Positions 8,519 to 17,735 of a DNA stretch of 64,000 nt are shown here, piece by piece. The notes under the pieces are model-generated. The model had not been told where the DNA came from and did not search any database. It saw nothing but the letters and a program-made list of their open reading frames with translations. The stretch's first letter is position 1. Every line of letters begins with the position of its first letter. Position numbers and translations under genes: made by a program. Source of the stretch: Arthrobacter sp. B1805 (lineage in GTDB: Bacteria; Actinomycetota; Actinomycetes; Actinomycetales; Micrococcaceae). The stretch covers positions 1 to 64,000 of the forward strand of contig NZ_PJIQ01000009.1 of the NCBI RefSeq assembly GCF_002929745.1. Reading direction: 5' to 3'.

Positions 8519-9802
8519 ATGAGTCTCCCCGAACTGTCCGCCACCACCGGCTACAGCGCCGCGGACACAGCACGATGGGTGAAGGAGCCGCCGAAGAGCT
8601 CGCACCGCACCGACTTCGAGCGGGACCGTGCCCGCGTGCTGCACTCCTCCGCGCTCCGACGGCTCGGTGCGAAGACACAGGTCGTCGCGCCGGACACCGA
8701 CGACTTCGTCCGGACGCGCCTCACGCACTCGCTCGAGGTGGCGCAGGTCGGCCGCGAGCTCGGCAGGACTCTCGGCTGCGACCCCGACATCGTGGACACC
8801 GCCTGCCTCGCGCACGACCTCGGTCATCCTCCCTTCGGCCACAACGGCGAGTCGGCGCTCAACGACATCGCGCACGGCATCGGCGGGTTCGAGGGCAATG
8901 CGCAGACCCTGCGCCTGCTCACGCGGCTCGAGCCCAAGGTCCTGCAGGCCGACGGCGGGCCTGCGGGCCTCAACCTCACGCGGGCGAGCCTGGATGCTGC
9001 GTGCAAGTACCCCTGGACAGCAGCCGCGGCGCCCGTGATCAGCGGTCAGCGCACCACGAAGTTCGGTGCGTACGACGACGACCTCCCCGTCTTCGACTGG
9101 CTCAGGGACGGCGCGCCGGAAGGCCGCTCGTGCCTCGAGGCGCAGGTCATGGATCTCGCCGATGACATCTCCTACTCCGTGCACGACGTCGAGGACGCGA
9201 TCGTGGCCGGGCATCTCCAGCTCAGGTGGATGGACAGCGCGGACGCCCGCGCGCGGGTGGTCGGCTATACACAGCAGTGGTACCTGCCGGGCAGCGACCC
9301 CGCCGCCGTCGATGCCGCTCTGTCGCGCCTGGAGCGCACCCCCGTCTGGGTGCGGGAAGCCGACGGTACGCGGCGGTCCATGGCAGCCCTCAAGAACATG
9401 ACCAGCCAGCTGATCGGTCGCTTCTGCCTGAGCGCCATGCAGTCCACGCGCGCCATCTACGGGCCTGACTCCCTGACGCGCTACAACGCGGAGATGGTGG
9501 TGCCCGAGGAGACCATCCTGGAGATCGCCGTGATGAAGGGACTGGCGACCACCTATGTGATGACCACGGACCACCGCCAGCCGCTCTACGAGCGCCAGCG
9601 CGAGGTCCTGGCGTCCCTCGTGGCGCAGATCCATGCGGACGGCGACCGCTACCTCGAGCCGATGTTCGCGGCCGACTGGCGGGAAGCTTCTGACGACGAC
9701 GCTCGCCTACGCGTGGTCATCGACCAGGTGGCGTCGCTGACGGACGCATCCGCACTGAGCCTTCACGAGCGGATCGTCGGACCGGTTCCGGCACTCTGGT
9801 AG
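8519..9802 (+). CDS. dgt: Deoxyguanosinetriphosphate triphosphohydrolase-like protein (HD superfamily)
   Basis: Hydrolyses dNTPs to deoxynucleoside and triphosphate, acting on the nucleotide pool. The 427-residue protein shows the HD metal-site residues H70 (RTRLTHSLEV), H99-D100 (LAHDLGH) and H103 with PPFGHNGE, and a later Asp in DLADDISYSVHD. The N-terminal SSALRRLGAKTQV block is the conserved dNTPase signature. The ATG follows AGAAAGG at good spacing. It lies directly upstream of dnaG, a common pairing of nucleotide-pool control with replication. A perfect inverted repeat spans its stop codon. Confidence 0.94.
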   Translation: MSLPELSATTGYSAADTARWVKEPPKSSHRTDFERDRARVLHSSALRRLGAKTQVVAPDTDDFVRTRLTHSLEVAQVGRELGRTLGCDPDIVDTACLAHDLGHPPFGHNGESALNDIAHGIGGFEGNAQTLRLLTRLEPKVLQADGGPAGLNLTRASLDAACKYPWTAAAAPVISGQRTTKFGAYDDDLPVFDWLRDGAPEGRSCLEAQVMDLADDISYSVHDVEDAIVAGHLQLRWMDSADARARVVGYTQQWYLPGSDPAAVDAALSRLERTPVWVREADGTRRSMAALKNMTSQLIGRFCLSAMQSTRAIYGPDSLTRYNAEMVVPEETILEIAVMKGLATTYVMTTDHRQPLYERQREVLASLVAQIHADGDRYLEPMFAADWREASDDDARLRVVIDQVASLTDASALSLHERIVGPVPALW

Positions 9803-9826
9803 GAACCGGCACCGGGAGGTTCCTAC
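9799..9826 (+). terminator. Perfect inverted repeat across the dgt stop codon
   Basis: GTAGGAACC (9799-9807) and GGTTCCTAC (9818-9826) form a nine-base-pair stem with a ten-base loop that includes the dgt TAG. There is no T-run after it, so it could be a U-less terminator, an mRNA-stabilising hairpin or an operator upstream of dnaG. Confidence 0.45.
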
Positions 9827-9910
9827 GGCCCGTACCCGGAACCGCCCCCGGTCAGGGAGGCGTTGGGCACACCTGCTCCAGCCACGGTCAGGGTGTCCGT
9901 GGGGCAGGCA

Positions 9911-9923
9911 TAAACTGAATGCC
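9911..9923 (+). promoter_or_regulatory. Leaderless promoter of dnaG
   Basis: TAAACT at 9911-9916 is followed by seven bases and the ATG at 9924. There is no Shine-Dalgarno sequence, so the dnaG transcript probably begins at its start codon. Confidence 0.6.
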
Positions 9924-11873
9924 ATGGCCGGACTCATCAAGCGTGAAGACATCGATGAGGTACGCCAGCGCACGGACATCAAGGAAGTCGTCGACGCCTA
10001 CGTCACGTTGAAGTCTGCCGGCATCGGCTCGTGGAAGGGGCTGTGCCCGTTCCACGACGAGCGGTCGCCCTCGTTCCACGTCCGGCCGCAGATGGGCTCC
10101 TACCACTGCTTCGGCTGCGGTGAGGGCGGCGACGTCATCTCCTTCGTCCAGAAAGTGGACCACACCTCCTTCAGCGAGACGGTCGAGAAGCTCGCCGCTC
10201 GTATCGGTTTCGAACTGCACTACGAGGACGGCGGGACGGGGCCGCGGCGCGAGGACGTGGGCAAGCGTCAGCGCCTCCTGGACGCGCACAAGATCGCAGC
10301 CGAGTTCTTCCGGGACCAGCTCCTGACCCAGGGCGCCGGCACGGCCCGGCAGTTCTTGCAGGAGCGGGGCTTCGACCGCGACGCAGCCGAGCACTTCGGT
10401 GTCGGTTACGCCCCGCAGGGCTGGGACACGCTGCTCAACCACCTGACCGGGCGGGGCTTCACGCTGGACGAGCTGAAGCTGACCGGTATGTTCAGTGCCT
10501 CGTCGAGCAACCCCGGCCGGTTCTACGACCGCTTCCGGGGCCGCCTGATCTGGCCCATCCGCGACATCACCGGCGATACCGTCGGCTTCGGCGCGCGGAA
10601 ACTCCACGAGGACGATCAGGGTCCCAAGTACCTCAACACACCGGAGACCTCGCTCTACAAGAAGTCCCAGGTGCTGTACGGCATCGACCTCGCCAAGAAG
10701 GACATCGCCAGGAACAGGCAGCTCGTCGTGGTCGAGGGCTACACCGACGTCATGGCCTGCCACCTCGCCGGCGTCGGAACCGCCGTCGCCACGTGCGGTA
10801 CGGCCTTCGGCGCCGACCACATCAAGATCGCGCGGAGGCTCCTGTCCGACGACGGCACGGGCGGCGAGGTGATCTTCACGTTCGACGGCGATGCGGCGGG
10901 GCAGAAGGCCGCCCTCCGCGCGTTCGAGGAGGACCAGAGGTTCACCTCGCAGACGTACGTAGCAGTCGAGGCCTCCGGCGCGGATCCCTGCGAGCTGCGC
11001 CAGACCAGAGGGGATGATGCGGTGCGTGCGCTCATCGCGGAGCGTCGTCCCCTGTTCGAGTTCGCCATCAAGGCGTCCTTCGAGAACTTCGACCTGTCCT
11101 CCGGCGAGGGGCAGGTGAAGGCGCTGCGCCACGCGGCCCCCATCGTCGCGCAGATACGGGATGTATCACTCCGCTCCACCTATACGCGCGAGCTCTCACG
11201 CTGGCTCGGCATGCAGTACGTGGGGGAGGACCAGGTGGCGCGAGCGGTCGCTGCAGCCGCTCGCCGGGACGGTGCCTCCGCTGTCTCGTCGAACGGCAGG
11301 CAGCAGGGCGTACAGGGACACCAGGGAGGCCCTGGCCGGCCACTCCCCGCGTCGTCCGGAGTCGCCGGGCCCGGCGCTCCCTCGTCCGACGAGCCGTATT
11401 TCGAGCGGCCCGATCCGCGTGACCCTATCGCCCGCATGGAGCGCGAGGCGCTCGAGGTGGTGCTCCAGCAGCCCACGCTCCTCACGGCCGCCCAGTGGGA
11501 GAGTTTCTCGACCTCACGGTTCACGGTTCCCGTCTACGAGGCGCTGCACACTGCTGTGCTTGCGGCAGGGGCAGCCGGGACGGAATTGTCACGCTGGGTG
11601 GAATCCGTGCGGGAGGGGGTACCGGACGTCCTGCGTCCCCTGGTCAGCGAACTCGCCGTCCGGCCGCTACCCGCCAAGGACGCCGACGCCATGGTCAACT
11701 ACTGCCGGGACATCCTCAACCGCCTGACCGAGCTTCGCATCACGCAGCAGAAGGCGGACAAGCTCGGGCAGTTGCAGCGCATGAACCCGGCCGATGATCC
11801 CGCACTCTACAACCAGCTTCAGCGCGACCTGATGGAGCTGGAGATGCAACGGCGGCAACTCCGCGAGGAGTAG
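9924..11873 (+). CDS. dnaG: DNA primase
   Basis: Makes RNA primers at the replication fork and works with the DnaB helicase. The 649-residue protein has the N-terminal zinc ribbon with C41, H44, C62 and C65, then the RNA-polymerase domain with the TOPRIM segments VVVEGYTDVMACH and FTFDGDAAGQKA, and an Asp-containing ASGADPCELRQ block. A Gly/Ser/Pro-rich linker near residues 450-490 leads to the C-terminal helicase-binding domain, which ends in MELEMQRRQLREE. Length is normal for Actinobacteria. It is followed by tRNA-Asn 55 bases downstream. Confidence 0.97.
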   Translation: MAGLIKREDIDEVRQRTDIKEVVDAYVTLKSAGIGSWKGLCPFHDERSPSFHVRPQMGSYHCFGCGEGGDVISFVQKVDHTSFSETVEKLAARIGFELHYEDGGTGPRREDVGKRQRLLDAHKIAAEFFRDQLLTQGAGTARQFLQERGFDRDAAEHFGVGYAPQGWDTLLNHLTGRGFTLDELKLTGMFSASSSNPGRFYDRFRGRLIWPIRDITGDTVGFGARKLHEDDQGPKYLNTPETSLYKKSQVLYGIDLAKKDIARNRQLVVVEGYTDVMACHLAGVGTAVATCGTAFGADHIKIARRLLSDDGTGGEVIFTFDGDAAGQKAALRAFEEDQRFTSQTYVAVEASGADPCELRQTRGDDAVRALIAERRPLFEFAIKASFENFDLSSGEGQVKALRHAAPIVAQIRDVSLRSTYTRELSRWLGMQYVGEDQVARAVAAAARRDGASAVSSNGRQQGVQGHQGGPGRPLPASSGVAGPGAPSSDEPYFERPDPRDPIARMEREALEVVLQQPTLLTAAQWESFSTSRFTVPVYEALHTAVLAAGAAGTELSRWVESVREGVPDVLRPLVSELAVRPLPAKDADAMVNYCRDILNRLTELRITQQKADKLGQLQRMNPADDPALYNQLQRDLMELEMQRRQLREE

Positions 11874-11928
11874 GCCGGCGCCCGATTTCACTTCGCCCCG
11901 GAAGGTATGTAATGTAATACCTGCGCTT

Positions 11929-12001
11929 TCCTCCGTAGCTCAATTGGCAGAGCATTCGACTGTTAATCGAAGGGTTACTGGTTCAAGTCCAGTCGGAGGA
12001 G
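11929..12001 (+). tRNA. tRNA-Asn (anticodon GTT)
   Basis: Full cloverleaf: acceptor TCCTCCG (11929-11935) pairs with CGGAGGA (11994-12000), the discriminator is G12001, and the anticodon stem TTCGA/TCGAA encloses loop CTGTTAA with anticodon GTT at 11962-11964. The T-loop is GTTCAAGTC type. The CCA end is not encoded (G is followed by CAA). Confidence 0.97.
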
Positions 12002-12007
12002 CAAATT

Positions 12008-12050
12008 CGCCCCTGACCTGTGGAAACATCGGTCAGGGGCGTTTCCTTTT
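12008..12050 (+). terminator. Intrinsic terminator after tRNA-Asn
   Basis: CGCCCCTGACC (12008-12018) and GGTCAGGGGCG (12031-12041) form a perfect 11-base-pair stem with a 12-base loop, followed by TTTCCTTTT. This is the cleanest rho-independent terminator in the window. Confidence 0.9.
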
Positions 12051-12132
12051 CCCGGGCTCCCTGAAGGGTGGCGCGCCGGCGAGCGCGGCCGGTGGAGGAC
12101 GCGCCGGCCCCCGACGGCGCGGGGCACGAGCG

Positions 12133-12145
12133 TAGGCTGAAGCGC
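12133..12145 (+). promoter_or_regulatory. Leaderless promoter of the SDR-DUF2867 gene
   Basis: TAGGCT at 12133-12138, seven bases, then ATG at 12146. It fixes the start 78 bases inside the longest open frame. Confidence 0.6.
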
Positions 12146-13651
12146 ATGGATACTGACGGCACCGACGGCAAGCTCATCCTCGTGACCGGTGCCACGGGCT
12201 ACATCGGGGGCCGGCTCGTCACGAAGCTGATCGCCGCGGGGCACACGGTGCGCGTGATCGTTCGGTCCCCGCAGAAGCTCAAGGACGTCCCCTGGTCCGG
12301 TTCCGTCGACATCGTGGAGGGGGACCTGCAGGACAGTGCCACCATGCGTGCGGTCAGCCAGGGCGTCGATACCCTGTACTACCTCGTGCACTCCATGGGA
12401 TCGGGCCGGGACTTCGACAAGCGCGAGGCAGACATCGCAGCGACCGTCGCCGAAGCCGCGACGGATGCAGGGGTGCGGCGCATCGTCTACCTCGGCGGTC
12501 TCCACCCGGAGGGCGTCGAGCTGTCCACCCACATGCGCTCGCGCACTCAGGTCGGGAAGATCCTGCTGGACTCCGGTACTCCGACCATCGCTTTCCAGGC
12601 CGGCGTCGTCATCGGTTCCGGCTCCGCGTCCTTCGAGATGATCCGGCACCTCTCCGACGTCCTGCCCGTGATGCCTGCGCCGAAGTGGGTCCTCAACCAC
12701 ATCGAACCCATTGCAGTGCGAGACGTCATCCACTACCTCGTCGGAGCACTCGATCTTCCGGGAGGACTCAACAGGACGTTCGACATCGGGTCCCGCGAGG
12801 TTTTGACCTACGCCGAGATGATGAACCAGTACGCCGAGGCCGCCGGCCTCCCGCGCCGCAGGATCCTCGCACTCCCGGTGCTCACTCCGCGCCTCGCAGG
12901 GCACTGGGTCAATCTGGTCACCCCTATCCCGAGGGCGATGGCGATGCCGCTGATCGAGTCCCTGCAGCATGACGCCGTCACCTCCGAGCATGACATCGAC
13001 GACCACATCGCCGCCCCCGAGGGCGGCCTGACGGGCTATCGGCGGTCGGTGGACCTGGCTCTGGGCAAGATGCGCGGGGGAGAGGTGGAGACGAGCTGGG
13101 CCGGGGCCACGCAGGTCGACAGCGAGGCGGACCCGCTGCCCTCGGACCCCGACTGGGCAGGCCACACGGTGTTCACCGATGTGCAGACGTACAGCTCCAC
13201 CGCGTCCCCGGAGACGTTGTGGAGCGTCGTCGAGGGCATCGGAGGTGAGAACGGCTGGTACTCGTGGCCGGTCGGCTGGGCCGCGCGCGGCTGGATGGAC
13301 AAGCTGGCAGGCGGGGTGGGCCTGCGTCGGGGGAGGAGGGACGCACAGGAACTCCTCACCGGCGAAGCGCTCGACTTCTGGCGCGTCGAGGAGCTCGTGC
13401 ACGGGGAGCGACTCCGGCTGCGGGCGGAGATGAAGGTGCCCGGCCGCGCATGGCTCGAGTTCGCGGTGCAGCCCGATGGTTCCGGCAGTTCCTACTACCA
13501 GCGCGCCGTGTTCTTCCCTCAGGGCCTGTCCGGACGCCTGTACTGGCTCGCGGTGCTGCCCTTCCACGGCTTCATCTTCAAATCGATGGCGCGAAACATA
13601 GCGAAGACGGCCGAGGCCCTTCCGGCGGACTCCGGGTCCGCAGCGGCGTAG
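12146..13651 (+). CDS. NAD(P)-binding SDR-like protein fused to a DUF2867 domain
   Basis: A 501-residue cytosolic protein in two parts. Residues 1 to about 300 form an atypical short-chain dehydrogenase/epimerase with the nucleotide-binding motif VTGATGYIGGRL near the N-terminus and a NAD-binding SDR core resembling NmrA and UDP-sugar-epimerase-like proteins. Residues about 340-490 form a DUF2867 domain, a START-like fold of unknown ligand, with conserved stretches such as GWYSWPVGW and FWRVEELVHGERL. This fusion is widespread in Actinobacteria and is usually described only as an oxidoreductase. The ATG is fixed by the leaderless -10 element. It converges with the MFS gene that follows. Confidence 0.85.
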   Translation: MDTDGTDGKLILVTGATGYIGGRLVTKLIAAGHTVRVIVRSPQKLKDVPWSGSVDIVEGDLQDSATMRAVSQGVDTLYYLVHSMGSGRDFDKREADIAATVAEAATDAGVRRIVYLGGLHPEGVELSTHMRSRTQVGKILLDSGTPTIAFQAGVVIGSGSASFEMIRHLSDVLPVMPAPKWVLNHIEPIAVRDVIHYLVGALDLPGGLNRTFDIGSREVLTYAEMMNQYAEAAGLPRRRILALPVLTPRLAGHWVNLVTPIPRAMAMPLIESLQHDAVTSEHDIDDHIAAPEGGLTGYRRSVDLALGKMRGGEVETSWAGATQVDSEADPLPSDPDWAGHTVFTDVQTYSSTASPETLWSVVEGIGGENGWYSWPVGWAARGWMDKLAGGVGLRRGRRDAQELLTGEALDFWRVEELVHGERLRLRAEMKVPGRAWLEFAVQPDGSGSSYYQRAVFFPQGLSGRLYWLAVLPFHGFIFKSMARNIAKTAEALPADSGSAAA

Positions 13652-13699
13652 CCCGCCGCGTCGACGACTACGACGCCGGGTCACTGCTTGGAGGGCCGG

Positions 13700-14980
13700 T
13701 TACTGCAGGGCCGGCACCTTCCGCGGACGGACCACGGTCCAGAGGAACACCATGCCCAGGGCGATGCATGCTGCCATTACACCCGCCATCGGCGCCGCGG
13801 ATTCGATGCCCTCGCCCAGGAGCCCGACGAGGGGCGAGATGACACCAGCGGTTCCGAAGGTCACGGCACCGAGCAGGGACGCTGCGGTGCCGGCCTGCGC
13901 GCCGTTGTTGATCAGGGCGAGAACCTGCACGCAGGGGAAGATGAAACCCGTCGCCATGATGTAGAACCAGAGCGGGAGGGCGGTTCCCCAGAAACCGAGA
14001 CCGAGCTGATCGAAGGCGATGATGAGGATCGCCATGACGAGCTGCACGACCGTGGCCGCCGCGATGACCCATTGCGGGCCGACCCGCCTCAGTACGCGGG
14101 AGCTGATCTGGACTCCGGCCACGATGCCCAGGGAGTTGATGGCGAACAACAGGCCGTACTGCTGCTCGTTGAGTCCGTAGGGACCCTGGAACAGGAACGG
14201 CGACGCCGAGAGGTAGGAGAAGAGCCCGGAGAAGTTCATCCCGCCGACGAGCAGGATGCCGATGAAGATGCGGTCCCCCAGCACGGCCCGGTAGCGCTGC
14301 ACCACCGTCAGCCCTGACTGGCGGCGGTTCTCCTTCGGCAACGTCTCGATGATGAACATCGCGACCGCGAGGATGACCAGGACCCCGTAGCAGGCGAGGA
14401 ACCAGAAGATGCCGGGCCAGGGAAAGAGCAGCAGGAGCTGTGAACCGATGACCGGCGCGAAGATGGGCGCCATGCCGTTGACGAGGGCCATGTAGGACAG
14501 CATGCGCACCAGGGTGTAGCCGCCGAAGAGATCCCGCACCATCGCCATCGCGACGACGCCCCCGCCCGCCGCGCCGATGCCCTGGAGCACGCGGAACAGC
14601 ATGAGCATGCTGATGTCCTCGGAGGACGCGGCCCCGATCGAGGCGCCGACGTGCAGGGTGGTCGCCAGGATGAGGGGCAGGCGCCGACCGATCTTGTCGC
14701 TGAGCGGACCCACGAGCAGTTGCCCGCCCGCGAAGCCGATGATCGTGCCCGTCAGGGTCAGCTGGACAGCGGCTTCGGACACGCCGAAATCGGACTGCAA
14801 GGCCGGGAACGCCGGCAGGTAGAGATCGATCGTGAACGGACCTAGTGCCGTGAGGGTCCCGAGGATGAAGACGTAGATGATCTTCTCGCGGCGGGAGAGG
14901 CTGTCGCCTGGATGGGTGATGGTGCTCAAGATGCTGCCTAACGAACGGAAGGTGCTTGCCGGTGTATCACGTGGAGACAT
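13700..14980 (-). CDS. MFS drug-resistance transporter, Bcr/CflA type
   Basis: A 12-helix major-facilitator protein of the DHA1 family, close to Bcr/CflA exporters of bicyclomycin, sulfonamides or chloramphenicol-like drugs. Seen in sequence: the first-helix motif FTIDLYLPAFP, motif A as GPLSDKIGRR between helices 2 and 3, and motif C-like FRVLQGIGAAGGG. The predicted product from ATG 14980 is 426 residues. The start is uncertain: ATG 14998 and TTG 14929 are alternatives and none has a good Shine-Dalgarno sequence. It is divergent from the sugar porter gene; TAGGAT on the minus strand near 15105-15110 is a candidate -10. The substrate is unknown. Confidence 0.88.
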   Translation of the reverse strand: MSPRDTPASTFRSLGSILSTITHPGDSLSRREKIIYVFILGTLTALGPFTIDLYLPAFPALQSDFGVSEAAVQLTLTGTIIGFAGGQLLVGPLSDKIGRRLPLILATTLHVGASIGAASSEDISMLMLFRVLQGIGAAGGGVVAMAMVRDLFGGYTLVRMLSYMALVNGMAPIFAPVIGSQLLLLFPWPGIFWFLACYGVLVILAVAMFIIETLPKENRRQSGLTVVQRYRAVLGDRIFIGILLVGGMNFSGLFSYLSASPFLFQGPYGLNEQQYGLLFAINSLGIVAGVQISSRVLRRVGPQWVIAAATVVQLVMAILIIAFDQLGLGFWGTALPLWFYIMATGFIFPCVQVLALINNGAQAGTAASLLGAVTFGTAGVISPLVGLLGEGIESAAPMAGVMAACIALGMVFLWTVVRPRKVPALQ

Positions 14981-15229
14981 GATGCGAGGGGGTGGCATCG
15001 ACTGCAAGGGCGGCCCGGCGACGACGGCGGAGCGGCTTCCAGTGTGCAACCGCCCGTCCGACGTGGCACGATTTGGTTGCTGGGGCGAATCAATGACCCT
15101 CTTATCCTATGTCCACCGTCAACCCTCCGGAGATGCAAGCGGGGAATCGGGATGGATGGGGGCTGCTGCTAAGCACGCTTCGGGTTGACGTAGGGTGAAG
15201 AAAAATCGAACAAGCAGGAAGAGCTGAAC

Positions 15230-16663
15230 ATGAGCGAGCACGACGCCGGTCCGGAGACAGTGCAATCCCCGCGGCACCTCGCGAGAGTCATCGCGATCAC
15301 CGTTGCCGCCGCCGTCGGAGGGCTCCTGTTCGGGTTCGACACCGCTGTCATCAACGGGGCGGTCGACTCGATCCAGGCGGACTTCGAGCTGAGCTCGAGC
15401 GTCCTCGGATTCACCGTCGCCATCACCCTGCTCGGGTGTGCTGCCGGCGCCTGGTTCGCCGGGGGACTGGCCGACCGCTGGGGTCGCAAGAAAGTCATGG
15501 TCGCCGCAGCGATCCTCTTCGCGGTGAACTCCGCCGGGTCGGCCTACGCCTTCTCGGAGTGGGACCTCATGGCCTGGCGGCTCGTCGGCGGGCTCGCGAT
15601 CGGTATCGCCTCGGTCATCGTGCCCGGCTACATCGCCGAGATCGCACCGTCGAAGTGGCGCGGGGGGCTGGCGTCGGTGCAGCAACTGGCGATCACGGTC
15701 GGCATCTTCGCCGCGTTGCTGTCGGATGCCTCCCTCGCAAGCGCGGCCGGTGGCGCCGGTAACGAGTTCTGGTGGGGTTTGTCCGCGTGGCGCTGGATGC
15801 TCCTCGTCGGTGTGATCCCTGCCGTCGTCTACGGCGTCCTGGCGCTGATCATCCCGGAGTCGCCACAATTCCTGATCCGGGCAGGCCGTGACGAAGAAGC
15901 TGCTCGCGTCCTGTCGCGGGTGTCCGGCGTCAGCGACACCACGCGCAAGATCGGGCAGATCCGCCAGAGCTTCGAGCGCGAGGACCGCGCGAGCTACCGC
16001 GACCTGCGGGGACCTTCCTTCGGGCTGCAGCCCATCCTGTGGGTCGGCATGGCCATCGCCGCACTCCAGCAGCTGGTGGGCATCAACGCGATCTTCTACT
16101 ACTCGACCACGCTCTGGAAGTCCGTCGGTTTCAGTGAGAGCGACTCTTTCACGACGTCGGTCATCACGTCGGTGATCAACGTGGTCATGACGTTCGTGGC
16201 GATCTTCTTCGTGGACCGCGTAGGTCGGCGGAAACTGCTCCTGATCGGCTCGATCGGCATGGCCGTCGGTCTCCTCGCCGCGACAGCCGCGTTCCTGCAG
16301 GCCGACGGATCCGGCGAGGACATCGCCCTCCCCGGCGTCTGGGGGCCCGTCGCACTGGTCGGCGCGAACCTCTTCGTCATCTTCTTCGCGGCCACCTGGG
16401 GTCCGGTGATGTGGGTGACCCTCGGAGAGATGTTCCCCAACCGGATCCGCTCCATCGCGCTCGGTGTCGCCACGATGGTCAACTGGATCTTCAACTTCAT
16501 CGTGACGCTCACGTTCCCCTGGGTGAGCGAGAACCTGGGGCTCTGGACCATGTACGCGGCTTTCACCGTGTTCGCCGTGCTCTCCTTCGTCTTCGTGCGG
16601 ACGAAACTTCCCGAATTCGCGGGCAAGGACCTCGAGGACAATGCGGAACTGACGCCGGCCTGA
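15230..16663 (+). CDS. MFS sugar:proton symporter (XylE/GalP family)
   Basis: A 477-residue, 12-helix sugar porter. The family signatures are all present: GFDTAVINGAV in helix 1, motif RWGRKK between helices 2 and 3, PGYIAEIAPSKWRG before helix 5, PESPQFLI after helix 6, QQLVGINAIFYYS in helix 7, DRVGRRKLL between helices 8 and 9, and GPVMWVTLGEMFPNRIR in helix 10. This set predicts proton-coupled uptake of a hexose, pentose or inositol; the exact sugar is not decided by these motifs. The ATG follows GGAAGAG at suitable spacing. No catabolic genes lie beside it. Confidence 0.93.
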   Translation: MSEHDAGPETVQSPRHLARVIAITVAAAVGGLLFGFDTAVINGAVDSIQADFELSSSVLGFTVAITLLGCAAGAWFAGGLADRWGRKKVMVAAAILFAVNSAGSAYAFSEWDLMAWRLVGGLAIGIASVIVPGYIAEIAPSKWRGGLASVQQLAITVGIFAALLSDASLASAAGGAGNEFWWGLSAWRWMLLVGVIPAVVYGVLALIIPESPQFLIRAGRDEEAARVLSRVSGVSDTTRKIGQIRQSFEREDRASYRDLRGPSFGLQPILWVGMAIAALQQLVGINAIFYYSTTLWKSVGFSESDSFTTSVITSVINVVMTFVAIFFVDRVGRRKLLLIGSIGMAVGLLAATAAFLQADGSGEDIALPGVWGPVALVGANLFVIFFAATWGPVMWVTLGEMFPNRIRSIALGVATMVNWIFNFIVTLTFPWVSENLGLWTMYAAFTVFAVLSFVFVRTKLPEFAGKDLEDNAELTPA

Positions 16664-16702
16664 TCGCTTCCCGAGGATATCCCTAGCGCACAGCGAGCCC
16701 GT

Positions 16703-16724
16703 GGTCCTGTCCACGAGCAGGACC
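16703..16724 (+). terminator. Candidate terminator hairpin after the sugar porter gene
   Basis: GGTCCTG (16703-16709) and CAGGACC (16718-16724) form a perfect seven-base-pair stem with an eight-base loop, 40 bases after the porter stop. A GC-rich tail rather than a T-run follows, so the call is tentative. Confidence 0.4.
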
Positions 16725-16809
16725 GGGGAACCGGAGCCCCGACCGCAGCCCGGTGGTAATTTTGGTTCAGCCAATCCCAGCAACACACTCACGAATGGAG
16801 GCAGGGCCT

Positions 16810-17625
16810 ATGAACAGCTCGGCTAGTACGCGCGGCAAGCGGTCCACGGGCTCGCTGTCGCTGTTTGGACTCATCAGGCTCCTGGTCCGTCTGACGCCGC
16901 GCCAGGTCAGCGATGAGGTCTCGATCGCCATCGCGCAGATGAAGCAGAAAGGCATCAAGGCGGGAATCGCGGCTGCGTTCCTCGTCGTAGCCCTCGTCTT
17001 CGTGCTGTTCTTCGCCGTCGCACTCGTGGTCGCAGCAATCATGGGCCTCGCCGAGATCATGCCGGCATGGCTCGCCGCGCTGCTGGTCGCCCTCCTGTTG
17101 CTCGTCATCGGAGGGGTCCTCGCCCTGATCGGTGTCTCGCGGCTCAAGAAGCAGCTCCCGCTCGTACCGCAGGACGCGATCCGCGGTATCCGTTACGACC
17201 TCGGCGTGCTCAAGGAGGGCCGCAGCTTCGACCCGGCGACGCTGGACGTCAAGAAGCCCAAGGAGGACTCGGGCATCACCGACGACGGCAAGGACGCCAA
17301 GGACAGCAAGCCCAAGGAACCGACTCCTTCCTACGAGGAACTGCGCGGACGCTCGGGCGAGCGCCGTACGCACATCGCGGAAGCCAGGGACTCCCTCGGT
17401 GCCCGCGTGGACGTGAAGTCGCGCTTCGGCAAGGCGAAGCACCGCTCGGCACAGGGCGGAGGACAGGCCGGCGGCTCGAAGGGAAACGGCACGACGGCTG
17501 CGGTCGCAGCACGCCGTGAGGTCCCGCACAATACGAGCCTGGCCGACCGCTGGAAGCCGCTGAGTGTCCTCGCTGCGTCCGTTGCGGCAATGCTCGTGAT
17601 GCTGCGACGACTCCTCAGCAGATAG
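16810..17625 (+). CDS. Actinobacterial holin-X type (phage holin superfamily III-like) membrane protein
   Basis: A 271-residue protein with an N-terminal amphipathic segment (LFGLIRLLVRLTPRQVSDEV), two adjacent hydrophobic helices at residues about 55-85 and 90-115, then a long charged, Lys/Asp-rich cytoplasmic tail and a final short hydrophobic segment with VLAASVAAMLVMLRRLL at the C-terminus. The two-helix core fits the 'Putative Actinobacterial Holin-X' family (PF07332), which is chromosomal and usually not part of a prophage; its role is unknown and may be envelope-related. GGAGG at 16797-16801 is well placed for ATG 16810, so I reject the in-frame ATG at 16753. Confidence 0.72.
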   Translation: MNSSASTRGKRSTGSLSLFGLIRLLVRLTPRQVSDEVSIAIAQMKQKGIKAGIAAAFLVVALVFVLFFAVALVVAAIMGLAEIMPAWLAALLVALLLLVIGGVLALIGVSRLKKQLPLVPQDAIRGIRYDLGVLKEGRSFDPATLDVKKPKEDSGITDDGKDAKDSKPKEPTPSYEELRGRSGERRTHIAEARDSLGARVDVKSRFGKAKHRSAQGGGQAGGSKGNGTTAAVAARREVPHNTSLADRWKPLSVLAASVAAMLVMLRRLLSR

Positions 17626-17712
17626 ACCCCGGCACGGTCGAAGGGTGGCCGCTCGCCCGTGATCGGACCCGCACGCCGCGGGGGACCTCACGGGGGAGCG
17701 ACCGCCTGGCTG

Positions 17713-17718
17713 CATAAT
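17713..17718 (+). promoter_or_regulatory. Extended -10 (TGCATAAT) before the phosphatidyltransferase gene
   Basis: CATAAT at 17713-17718 carries an upstream TG (TGCATAAT), giving an extended -10. Transcription would start near 17725, just before the GGGGAGG ribosome-binding site at 17724-17730. Confidence 0.5.
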
Positions 17719-17735
17719 GGGGTGGGGAGGCACGG

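Noticed and set aside
16810-17625. Holin-like protein as a sign of a prophage
   Set aside because: No integrase, capsid, tail or lysin genes lie nearby, and Holin-X proteins are normal chromosomal genes in Actinobacteria.
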